DNA of 64,000 bases. Source: Candidatus Thiomargarita nelsonii (lineage in GTDB: Bacteria > Pseudomonadota > Gammaproteobacteria > Beggiatoales > Beggiatoaceae). The position numbers were made by a program, and so were the translations under genes. Shown piece after piece: positions 20,428 through 28,774 of this stretch; within the stretch, counting starts at the first letter, position 1, and the number at the start of each line of letters is the position of its first letter. Under the pieces are notes generated by a model, which was not told where the DNA came from, ran no database searches, and saw only the letters and a list, made by a program, of their open reading frames with translations. The DNA lies in NCBI GenBank assembly GCA_000785145.2, contig JSZA02000001.1, forward strand, positions 62,001 through 126,000. The letters run 5' to 3'.

Positions 20428-23400
20428 TTATATTTCCCCCTCTTCTTCGCTGGCAGCATTCGGATGCGCTTGTAGTTCTTGTGCTGTTTGACAAATTTTA
20501 TTAATGCGCTGTGCCAATCTGCTCACCGTAGGTTCATCAAACAGGAGACTTAGGGTGATTTCTACCTGAAATATTTGGCGCAGCCGTGAAAGAACCTGGA
20601 CTGCCAGCAGAGAATCGCCACCTAATTCAAAAAAGTCGTCGTCAATGCCGATCTGAGCAATACCAAGCAGTTTTTGCCAAATCTCGGTAAGTGTTTGCTC
20701 TATCTCATTGCGAGGTGCCGTATAATCAGTGCCGATTGCCGGTCGTTGATGGGTCGATTCATCTTTTAACTGTTTAATGTTAAAAGCATTATTTTGTTCA
20801 AACCGCTTTAAAAAATCATGGCTTGATACAATAATTTGAGGTTGTTCAGTACCTAAAATGTGGTTAAATACCTCTATGCCTTCAGTGGGTAATAGTCCAT
20901 CCTTAAGGGAACTTTTTTCAGTAGAAGATTTATCCGCTATCGAAACCACAATTTTGCCGATATGTTTGGCTTGTGCCATATATTCAAAAGCATCAACTAC
21001 CTTGGTAATGGGGAATACTTGATGTTCAATAGGACTAAAATGTCCACGATTAAAATGTTCTACCACTTCACGCAGTATAGAGTTAAAGTGAGGAAGTTCA
21101 GGTCCCACGCCTATCACTGTAAATGATAAGTTTTTCTCAAAAGGCTGCAAGCCTAATTGAGTGTTGTTGTATATGTCTCGAATACCGAGTTCTAAAAAGC
21201 GTCCAAACTGGGCGAGTGTCTCTAGGCTTTTTGAGATAAATTCTCCCCCTAATGAGTTTAAAACGACATCTACACCCTGACCCCCGGTGTATTCCATCAC
21301 TTCCTCAACAAAAGCGAGTGACCTTGAATCCATGACATATTTAATGCCTTGCGAATGCAAAAATGCTCGCTTTTCGGGATTCCCAGCGGTCGCAAAAATT
21401 TCCGCACCTACCCATTGGGCAATTTTGACTGCCGCCATGCCCACACCACCCGCAGCAGCATGGATCAGCACACGCTCACCTTTAGACAGTTGGCCTTTTA
21501 TGATTAAAGCGTAATAGGCAGTCATAAAAGCGGCTGGAATTGTTGCGGCTTCTTCAAAACTGAGGTTGTCAGGTTTAGGGGCTACTGATGCAGCCGATGT
21601 TGTGGTAAATGCGCTAAAAGTGGCCGGCGCAAAGGCAATGATTTCATCACCTTTCTGAAAATCCTTAACATTTTTGCCAACCGTGACTATTTTGCCCACA
21701 CACTCTAAACCAAACTTGACACGAGAATCTGGCGAACTCGGCAACAGTCCCAAAGCATAGAGTACTTCCTTGAAATTAAGACCTGTCGCGTAAACTTCAA
21801 TTTCCACTTCATCGGGGCCGGGTACCTGGCGCAAAGCAGGTTTTAATGTCAAAGTCTCCAAAAAGCCGGGGGAGTCAATTTCCAAACAAAAGTTCCTGCT
21901 TTCAGAAAACGGCTTATCAATAGTCACTTGCCGCAGGGTATATTCTTCGATTTCAACCAGTTCCCTGCCCTGCTCATCCATGATTGTGACATTAAATTTG
22001 AGCGTCTGTGCGACCTGCGTATCGGCATATCTCACGTAGCTGTATATTTTAGCTGGCAACGGGGCTTTGATTGTCAAGCCTTTATACGAAAAGGGTAAAC
22101 CGTTATAGTCCGGGTTATAAAGTGCCATAAACCCAGTGGCAATATCCAATAAGGCGGGATGCAATGAATAGGCGGTGAGATCAGTGGTAAAGTCATTTGG
22201 CAATTCAAGAACAGCTAAACCTTGATTGACACCTAAATTAACGCGCTGCAAATTGTACCAGCGGGGACCAAAGTCTTTCAGTCGCGCTTCAAACTCGGTG
22301 AGTTCAGCTTGTGGTTTTTGTGCTAATCCGCTAATGATGATCTGTTGATGACATTGACGTTCAATGGCCTTTATATCACGTTTTTTAATGGGTTGTGTTG
22401 GTACACACGCAATGATGCCCCTTGTATGCTCTGTTTGGCTACTAATCACAAACTCAAAACTATCGCCCTGTTTTTTCAAAACTGTATGAACTTCTTTGTC
22501 CTCATTGTCTTCGACTATCAAGGGATTGAGGAAATAGATTTCTCTGATTTCAATCTGTCCTGACTTAGCGTGAGGTTCAAAAGCGGCTCTGGCTAATTCC
22601 AAATAAGCGGTACCCGGCAATGTCGCTTTTCCGTTAACTATATGCTCATGCAGGACCCAGTGCTTGCTTACGTTCAAATGGCTGATGTATTTTTCTTGAG
22701 TCTTATCCTCAATGATACATTCATCAAATAAGGGATGATAAACCGTTCTGGTCTGTAATTTGTTGCTCATTCCAGCCCGCCAGTTAGCCGTCTCGACAGC
22801 CATTCCCACTTTTTGCCAAGCATCCCAGTTGATAGCAACGGTAAACGTGTTTCCGTTGGTCGCCTTGAAATGTGCAAAAGCGTCAAGAAAGGCATTAGCG
22901 GCACAATAGCCGATTTGCCCAAATGTCCCCAAAATTGAAGTCAGGGCGGAACAGAGAACAAAAAAATCCAATTCAACATCCTGTAAAAGACTGTCAAGCA
23001 CCAAGGTGCCCTTTATTTTCGGGGCAAGGACCGTTTCTGTCATGTCTCGTGTTTGGCGTAGAATCAAGGCACCATCAGGCACACCGGCTGCGTGAATAAC
23101 GCCATTGATTGAACCAAATCGCTTTTTGCTCTCCGTGATCACTGTTTGCATTTGTTGCCGGTTAGCCACATTGGCAGTGGCGACGAAAATTTCGGCACCC
23201 AATGCTTCAATTTCTTGTAATTTATGGATTTTTTTGCTAACGCGATCAGAGGTGTTATGCGTACTAAGCCACTGATTCCAGTCTTTTTTACGCGGAAAGG
23301 CGGACCGCCCTATGAGTATTAGTTTAGCTTGAACAGTCTTTGCAAGATGTGCTGCCAATACCAATCCAATGCCGCCAAGTCCGCCAGTGATAAGATAAAC

Positions 23401-26400
23401 GCCCCCGTTCCTTAAACGGGGTATTGTTTTGTCCTGTTTATCCAATCGTAGTGGCTCGAAAGTTTGCACCCAACGTTGATTATCACGGTAGGCAATCACA
23501 GGAAAAGAGTCTTTAGCTGTGAGTTCTGCTATTAATACCGCGCTCTCCTTTGAGGTGTCTTGTGAGGGTAATAAATTAATATCAATACTGCGACAATGTA
23601 TATTGGGATATTCTTGCCCAATGACTTTAATTGGTCCCAGCACACTTGCCTTTTCGGGAAACAGCACTGTGTCACCAGCCACAGTTTGCATATTATTTGA
23701 TATGACGGAGAGTTGGATATCATCACTGATACCTTGTTCTCCAATAGCTTGTGCTAAAAAGAGTAGACTATAAAACCCTAAAAATTGTGCTTTATCCAGT
23801 GCTTCAAGCGCCGTTTCAGTGCGCGTTGTGACATTCCACAAGTGCACAATGCTTTTCGGCAATTTTTCCTGTGCGTGAAGTTCACGAAATAAGGTTTTGT
23901 AGTCATTAGCATTTTCAGGATTTAGGCTAAAGGTATTTTTGCCTAATTGTGTAAATGCGGTGCCGACTTGCACGGTAATGATTTTTTGTCCCGCTTGTTG
24001 CAGCCGTTGTGCTAATTGAGTGCCTAAGTTGCATTCATCAATAAAGAGTAGCCAGTTAAAAATTTCCGAGGTTTTTAAAACATCGGAAGTTTGTTGTGGT
24101 AATAAAGAAGGTTTCCATGAGGGAATGTAAAACCAGTCTGCTATATCTGATTTTTTTCTTGGCAGGGCGGAAACCTGGGAGGATTCAATCCAATAACGCT
24201 GCCGCTCAAAAGGATAAGTCGGCAAGGGCAGACGGTGACGTTGCTCGTTGGCATAGAATCTAGCCCAGTCGATTTTTACGCCAGCCAGCCAAAGTTTGCC
24301 CAATGTCGTCAGCAAAAATGCCACATCGGACTGATTATCTTCTTGTGGATGCCGTATTGAAGATAATATGATTTGTTCAGACTGTTTATCTGGATGACGT
24401 TGAGCAAAGGTTGTTAATGTTCGCCCGGGACCGACTTCTAATAAAATTCTATTGGGCTCTTGCAATAATTGTTGTATACCATATGCAAAACGTACTGTTT
24501 GACGCAGGTGTTGTGCATAATAATTTGGATCGGTGGCTTGTTCTGCTGTAATCCAAGTACCACTGACATTGGAAATGTAAGGTATTTTAGGCGGTTGTAA
24601 TTGAATTTGTTTGATACGCTGTGCAAAAGATTCCAAAATGGGTGTCATCATTTCAGAATGAAATGCATGAGAGGTATGCAGACGGCGACACTCTATTTTT
24701 TTATTTTTTAAATTTTTTTCAAATGCGTTTATCGCTTCTAGGGTGCCCGAAACCACACAACGAGCCGGTTCGTTGACTGTTGCTATCTCCAGCCCTTTAT
24801 CCAAGAGAGGTTGCACTTCTACCGGTGAGAGTGGTACAGCGAGCATAGCACCGTGAGGCAATTGTTGCATCATTTTTCCGCGTATTGCTACCAATGCTAA
24901 AGCATCTTCTAAAGAAAATACGCCTGCCAAACAGGCAGCCACATATTCACCAATACTATGCCCTATCATCGCTTGAGGGTTTATTCCATAAGACATCCAT
25001 AATTTAGCCAGCGCATATTCAATGACAAACAACGCTGGCTGAGCGAGGGCGGTTTGTTCAAGTGATGCTGTTTCCTTAGCATAGCAGAGTTGACGCAAAT
25101 CAATTTTTAAATGTGGCTTCAGAATCTCAGCGCAAATATCAATCTGTTCCCGAAAAGTGGATTCCGTTTGGTAAAGTTCCAAACCCATATTGACATATTG
25201 CGTTCCTTGCCCAGAAAACATAAACGCAATCGGACGCTCTTTTGGCTCACAGTAGTCAGTAAAAACTTTTTTTGTATCGAATGATACCGCTTGGCAAAGT
25301 ATGATGCTTCTATAATTGAAGGCTTTGCGCCCAAGCTGTAGTGTGTAAGCAACATCAGCCAAATTGGTACTCGGATGTTGTTTTAAGTGTGTCACCAAAT
25401 TGGTCGTTGCGGTATCCAGTGCTGAGCGCGTCTTGGCAGACAAAATGAGTAATTGCCATGAGCGAGAATTGCTTGATTTCTCACGAGGCGGCGCTTCTTC
25501 AAGAATCAGATGTGCATTAGTCCCACCGATGCCAAAGGAACTCACACCAGCACGACGGGGGGCGCCGTCAGTTTTCCAATCGGACAAGGTGTTATTGACA
25601 AAAAAGGGACTGTTGGCAAAATCAATCTCTGGATTAGCTTGCTCAAAATGTAAACTGGGTGGAATCTGACGATGTTTAAGTGCTAACACCGTTTTAATCA
25701 AACCAGCAATACCCGCCGCCTCATCCAAATGTCCAAAATTGCTTTTCACTGAACCAATGGCACAAAAACCTTTTTTCTGGGTATGGAGGCGAAATGCTTG
25801 GGTTAAGGCTTCTATTTCAATGGGATCACCCAAGGCAGTGCCGGTGCCGTGCGTCTCAATATAAGATATTGTTTCAGGATCAACCTTGGCAACGGCTTGT
25901 GCTTCGGCAATAACTTCGGTTTGGCCTTCAACGCTGGGTGCTGTGTAACCGACTTTGGCGGCACCATCATTATTGATAGCGGAGCCGGTGATGACGGCAT
26001 GAATATAATCACCGTCCTCAATGGCATCCTCTAAACGCTTGAGTACTACAATGCCAACACCGTTACCGCCGACTGTGCCTTTTGCCTTTGCATCAAAAGC
26101 ACGACAATGACCGTCTGGCGAATTTATACCGCTTTCTTGATATAAGTATCCTTGTTTTTGTGGTACTTGTATGCCGACACCACCCGCTAAAACCATATCG
26201 CAGTGATAATCTAGTAAACTTTGACAAGCCATTTGCACTGCGACTAAAGAAGTAGAACAAGCAGTGCTGACATTGACACTTGGCCCCTTTAGGTTCAATT
26301 TATAAGAAACGCGGGTGGGCATAAAATCTTTGTTATTGCCCATTAAGAGTTGAAAACGGCTAACGGCTTGAAGAATATCAGGATTAGATAGCAAGTTGTG

Positions 26401-26790
26401 CAGTAAATAGCTACTCATACCCGCACCCGCATAAACGCCAATTTTTCCAGCATAAGTATCAGGGTTATAGCCGCTACTTTCCAAAACCTCGGCAGCACAT
26501 TCCAAAAACAGACGATGTTGTGGATCCGTCACTTCCACTTCTCTAGGTGTCAAATCAAAAAATGATGCATCAAACCGGTCGATGTCTTCTAATACGGCAT
26601 TGGCTTTGACATAGCTTGGATCATTTAATAAAGCGGAATCAATACCTTGAGCGATTAATTCCTCATTGGTGAAAACTGAAACAGACTCAATACCCTCATG
26701 GAGATTTTGCCAAAATTCCTCAATATTTTTTGCTTTAGGAAAACGACAGGTCATGCCGATAATGGCAATGTGTTCTGAAATATCAGTCAT
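20428..26790 (-). CDS. type I PKS, 2120 aa: KS-AT-KR-DH-ER-ACP (fully reducing)
   Basis: KS (about residues 5-430) has all catalytic residues: Cys in STACSTS (about 177), and His in ETHGTGT and SNFGHLDEAAG. AT (about 520-830) has GHSIGEY (about 611) and HAFH, the malonyl-CoA type. A KR structural half then leads to KR (LITGGLGGIG about 1135; Tyr in IGYCAANAF about 1295). DH follows KR (HIVNGKATLP about 1380; HPALLDIATGF), then ER (HAAAGGVGM about 1785), and an ACP with ELGGDSL (about 2059). The order KR-DH-ER differs from the usual DH-ER-KR. All three reductive domains keep their motifs, so a saturated two-carbon extension is expected. The N-terminus starts directly at KS with no coiled coil, as is usual when the donor is an NRPS carrier protein. 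First gene of the minus operon; promoter at about 26866. No Shine-Dalgarno is obvious. Confidence 0.95.
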   Translation of the reverse strand: MTDISEHIAIIGMTCRFPKAKNIEEFWQNLHEGIESVSVFTNEELIAQGIDSALLNDPSYVKANAVLEDIDRFDASFFDLTPREVEVTDPQHRLFLECAAEVLESSGYNPDTYAGKIGVYAGAGMSSYLLHNLLSNPDILQAVSRFQLLMGNNKDFMPTRVSYKLNLKGPSVNVSTACSTSLVAVQMACQSLLDYHCDMVLAGGVGIQVPQKQGYLYQESGINSPDGHCRAFDAKAKGTVGGNGVGIVVLKRLEDAIEDGDYIHAVITGSAINNDGAAKVGYTAPSVEGQTEVIAEAQAVAKVDPETISYIETHGTGTALGDPIEIEALTQAFRLHTQKKGFCAIGSVKSNFGHLDEAAGIAGLIKTVLALKHRQIPPSLHFEQANPEIDFANSPFFVNNTLSDWKTDGAPRRAGVSSFGIGGTNAHLILEEAPPREKSSNSRSWQLLILSAKTRSALDTATTNLVTHLKQHPSTNLADVAYTLQLGRKAFNYRSIILCQAVSFDTKKVFTDYCEPKERPIAFMFSGQGTQYVNMGLELYQTESTFREQIDICAEILKPHLKIDLRQLCYAKETASLEQTALAQPALFVIEYALAKLWMSYGINPQAMIGHSIGEYVAACLAGVFSLEDALALVAIRGKMMQQLPHGAMLAVPLSPVEVQPLLDKGLEIATVNEPARCVVSGTLEAINAFEKNLKNKKIECRRLHTSHAFHSEMMTPILESFAQRIKQIQLQPPKIPYISNVSGTWITAEQATDPNYYAQHLRQTVRFAYGIQQLLQEPNRILLEVGPGRTLTTFAQRHPDKQSEQIILSSIRHPQEDNQSDVAFLLTTLGKLWLAGVKIDWARFYANEQRHRLPLPTYPFERQRYWIESSQVSALPRKKSDIADWFYIPSWKPSLLPQQTSDVLKTSEIFNWLLFIDECNLGTQLAQRLQQAGQKIITVQVGTAFTQLGKNTFSLNPENANDYKTLFRELHAQEKLPKSIVHLWNVTTRTETALEALDKAQFLGFYSLLFLAQAIGEQGISDDIQLSVISNNMQTVAGDTVLFPEKASVLGPIKVIGQEYPNIHCRSIDINLLPSQDTSKESAVLIAELTAKDSFPVIAYRDNQRWVQTFEPLRLDKQDKTIPRLRNGGVYLITGGLGGIGLVLAAHLAKTVQAKLILIGRSAFPRKKDWNQWLSTHNTSDRVSKKIHKLQEIEALGAEIFVATANVANRQQMQTVITESKKRFGSINGVIHAAGVPDGALILRQTRDMTETVLAPKIKGTLVLDSLLQDVELDFFVLCSALTSILGTFGQIGYCAANAFLDAFAHFKATNGNTFTVAINWDAWQKVGMAVETANWRAGMSNKLQTRTVYHPLFDECIIEDKTQEKYISHLNVSKHWVLHEHIVNGKATLPGTAYLELARAAFEPHAKSGQIEIREIYFLNPLIVEDNEDKEVHTVLKKQGDSFEFVISSQTEHTRGIIACVPTQPIKKRDIKAIERQCHQQIIISGLAQKPQAELTEFEARLKDFGPRWYNLQRVNLGVNQGLAVLELPNDFTTDLTAYSLHPALLDIATGFMALYNPDYNGLPFSYKGLTIKAPLPAKIYSYVRYADTQVAQTLKFNVTIMDEQGRELVEIEEYTLRQVTIDKPFSESRNFCLEIDSPGFLETLTLKPALRQVPGPDEVEIEVYATGLNFKEVLYALGLLPSSPDSRVKFGLECVGKIVTVGKNVKDFQKGDEIIAFAPATFSAFTTTSAASVAPKPDNLSFEEAATIPAAFMTAYYALIIKGQLSKGERVLIHAAAGGVGMAAVKIAQWVGAEIFATAGNPEKRAFLHSQGIKYVMDSRSLAFVEEVMEYTGGQGVDVVLNSLGGEFISKSLETLAQFGRFLELGIRDIYNNTQLGLQPFEKNLSFTVIGVGPELPHFNSILREVVEHFNRGHFSPIEHQVFPITKVVDAFEYMAQAKHIGKIVVSIADKSSTEKSSLKDGLLPTEGIEVFNHILGTEQPQIIVSSHDFLKRFEQNNAFNIKQLKDESTHQRPAIGTDYTAPRNEIEQTLTEIWQKLLGIAQIGIDDDFFELGGDSLLAVQVLSRLRQIFQVEITLSLLFDEPTVSRLAQRINKICQTAQELQAHPNAASEEEGEI

Positions 26791-26865
26791 GGTGTGTTTA
26801 TTTGTAGTAAAATTATTATTAGTGTTATTAGGTAGTTGTATAGTTTAGTAGCAAACCGCTGGCGT

Positions 26866-26874
26866 ATTATAGCA
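26866..26874 (-). promoter_or_regulatory. extended -10 promoter for the minus-strand PKS/NRPS operon
   Basis: On the minus strand the sequence reads TGCTATAAT, a perfect extended -10 (TGnTATAAT). The -35 region at 17-bp spacing is a poor T-run, as is common with extended -10 promoters. Transcription would start near 26858 and leave a leader of about 68 nt before the PKS start at 26790. Confidence 0.55.
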
Positions 26875-26935
26875 CTTTCTCAGAAAAAAAAAACAGACGC
26901 TGCACCTTAATAATCGCTCGCGGGCACCTCAGTCT

Positions 26936-26983
26936 CGTCAACTGCGTGCCCGGCTCCCCAATCGACTGAGCCGCCACCACGCC
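26936..26983 (-). pseudogene. 48-bp fragment of rpoC (RNA polymerase beta-prime)
   Basis: The minus strand encodes GVVAAQSIGEPGTQLT without interruption. It matches the very conserved RpoC segment G-V-I-A-A-Q-S-I-G-E-P-G-T-Q-L-T with one conservative change. The frame diverges immediately afterwards (RLRCPRA), and the other edge abuts a MITE-like end (caatgccatatc). It is clearly more GC-rich than its surroundings. It is an orphan fragment, probably carried in with repeat DNA, and cannot make a functional product. Confidence 0.65.
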
Positions 26984-27220
26984 CCAATGCCATATCATGC
27001 CGGAAAATGTGTTATACTTAGCCACTTTCAAATCAAAGGAAAAATAAAAACATGGAAAAAAACACTTGAGTCGCAGATAATTTTACAAAATAGCATCAAG
27101 CCGATGCAACTAGTATCAGAGCACAATCAAAAAAAATTGATACCATCATAACCCTACAATGGAACAAACATTGAACACAATATAGTACTACTTGATGAGA
27201 TGATCTAGAAAGTTGATCAA

Positions 27221-27345
27221 ACTAGTACATCGTCAAGGTTGTTTTGATGGGTAATGTAGGGTGCGTCCTACGCACCGTGACTCTTAATTTGTGCGGAGTA
27301 CGCACCCTACAACACCCATCAATTTAACATTGACAGAGTACTAGT
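27221..27345. repeat. 125-bp palindromic MITE-like element
   Basis: Both ends carry ACTAGT, and the arms are long, imperfect inverted repeats. The left arm contains GTCAA, TTGATGGGT and TGTAGGGTGCGT. The right arm has their complements (ACGCACCCTACA, ACCCATCAA, TTGAC-like). A related short block (gtagggtgcgtcctacgcacc) recurs at about 52158. No clear target duplication is seen. Confidence 0.6.
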
Positions 27346-27375
27346 GCAGGAGGGCGGAAATTTCGAGACCATAAA

Positions 27376-27447
27376 GGGCAACCATAAAGGATTGCCCCTA
27401 CGTGAACCGTGATTTTTTTTGTAGGGGCAATGCCCTAGTGGTTGCCC
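27376..27447. repeat. 'taggggcaat/ggttgccc' palindromic repeat copy
   Basis: An inverted repeat running from GGGCAACCATAAAGG, through cgtgaaccgtgat, to GTAGGGGCAATG and GGTTGCCC. It is the same family as at 873, 42903, 43301 and 52028. It ends about 58 bp before the glycosyltransferase start and supplies most of a spurious upstream extension of that reading frame. Confidence 0.7.
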
Positions 27448-27504
27448 GACATGATATGGCAGTGGGATTACAAGTCTATTAATATTTATATTTGCACAAG
27501 ACAC

Positions 27505-28752
27505 ATGAAAGTTACCATACTAAGCTTAGGTACAAGAGGTGATGTACAAGCTTTTCTTGCCTTATCAACGGCCCTGCAAGCGGTCGGTTACGATGTCACA
27601 TTCGGCGCGGATACTGAGTTCGAGGCGATGATCGTAAACAGGAATATCCGATATGCCCCCTTACGGCTTAACATTAAAGATTATCTCAATTCGGATGAAG
27701 GCCGAGCAGCGATGGCGGGTATGAAGGGAGAGGAGCAGGCGGACACTTTTGATACTATGGTGCGCCCGATGTTAGACAATTGTTGGGAGGCGGCGCAAGG
27801 GGCACAAGGTATCATCTATGATACAATGCTTTTTCCTGCTTACCACATTGCTGATAAACTCGGTATTCCGTCGATAATGGCCTCAGTTATGCCGAATATG
27901 TCGCCTACCCGCGAATTTTCCCTGATCGGTGCGCCCAATATTGGTTTCGGTAAATTAGGCAACCGGCTGAGCTATCTCTTATACCGCCTCTCGTGGTTTC
28001 AAGGATATTCAAAAATGCAACGGTGGTGTCGAGATTCGCTGAACATGGCGTTACCATCACGTTTTATTCATTATGGTTACCGAAACGGAAAACCAGTACC
28101 CACCTTGTATTGTTACAGCCAGTTACTAATGCCCTCACCCAAAGACTGGCATGATGCGGTTTTGGCTTCTGGGTACTGGTTTCTTGAGGGTGAAAAAGAC
28201 TGGCAGCCGCCGGTTGCTCTGGAAAAATTTGTGACCGCTGGCCCAGCACCTATCAGTATCGGCTTTGGCAGCATGGTGGGTATGGATCCAGATCGTTTGA
28301 CAGATATTGTTTTGTCAGCCGTGGAAAAAACAGGGGAGCGGGCGGTTTTAGGCACTAGCTGGGGAGGGCTTGTAGAAAAGAAAGCGTCTGATTCAGTGTT
28401 TTTTCTGACCAATGTGCAACATGACTGGTTATTTCCCCGAATGAAAGCTGTAATTCATCACGGTGGTGCAGGCACGACTGCGGCAGGATTAAAATTTGGC
28501 AAACCTACTGTGATCTGCCCGTTTGTCACTGATCAATTTTTCTGGGGCGACCTCATTTACCAGCGTGGGTTTGGACCTAAACCCATTCCTCAGAAAAAGC
28601 TCACGGTAGATAAGCTGGCTTTGGCTATCGATACCGCGATCACAGACACCACCATGCAGAGACGTGTTGTCGAACTAAGCAAGGGTTTGCGTTGCGAGGA
28701 TGGCATTGGCAAAGCAGTGGCGTTTATTAACAAGCATTTTTCAAATACATGA
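27505..28752 (+). CDS. GT1-family (UGT/MGT-like) glycosyltransferase, 415 aa
   Basis: The protein starts MKVTILSLGTRGDVQAFLAL, the classic N-terminus of GT-B fold GT1 enzymes such as sterol and antibiotic glucosyltransferases. The C-terminal sugar-nucleotide site is present (HHGGAGTTAAGLKFGKPTV, then PFVTDQFFWG). Such enzymes move a hexose from a UDP- or TDP-sugar to a hydroxyl group of a small molecule. A start 21 codons upstream is possible but lies in repeat DNA, so ATG 27505 is preferred; no strong Shine-Dalgarno is visible. The gene is 22 bp upstream of the large NRPS, same strand, so it probably glycosylates the product, most plausibly at a Ser/Thr or beta-hydroxy position. It has no signal peptide and is expected in the cytoplasm. 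The acceptor and sugar are not predictable. Confidence 0.88.
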   Translation: MKVTILSLGTRGDVQAFLALSTALQAVGYDVTFGADTEFEAMIVNRNIRYAPLRLNIKDYLNSDEGRAAMAGMKGEEQADTFDTMVRPMLDNCWEAAQGAQGIIYDTMLFPAYHIADKLGIPSIMASVMPNMSPTREFSLIGAPNIGFGKLGNRLSYLLYRLSWFQGYSKMQRWCRDSLNMALPSRFIHYGYRNGKPVPTLYCYSQLLMPSPKDWHDAVLASGYWFLEGEKDWQPPVALEKFVTAGPAPISIGFGSMVGMDPDRLTDIVLSAVEKTGERAVLGTSWGGLVEKKASDSVFFLTNVQHDWLFPRMKAVIHHGGAGTTAAGLKFGKPTVICPFVTDQFFWGDLIYQRGFGPKPIPQKKLTVDKLALAIDTAITDTTMQRRVVELSKGLRCEDGIGKAVAFINKHFSNT

Positions 28753-28774
28753 ATTACAAGGAAAAAAATATAAT

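Larger units (their letters stand above)
26791..27504. other. divergent intergenic region with promoter and repeats
   Basis: A 714-bp spacer lies between the minus PKS operon and the plus-strand glycosyltransferase. From the left it holds the extended -10 promoter, the GC-rich rpoC fragment, and about 230 bp of AT-rich DNA. That stretch includes a second possible plus-strand -10 (TGTTATACT, about 27010) followed only by a five-codon frame. A 125-bp palindromic element (27221-27345) and a 'taggggcaat' repeat (27376-27447) complete it. No further gene is supported. Confidence 0.6.

Noticed and set aside
27040..27220. Possible small gene starting at the ATG near 27051 (MEKNT, then stops)
   Set aside because: The frame is interrupted by stops after 5 and about 13 codons. 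No family could be recognised.
28700..28774. Upstream ATG for the 4705-aa NRPS
   Set aside because: It lies inside the glycosyltransferase gene. The conserved N-terminus begins at 28775, with a ribosome binding site.
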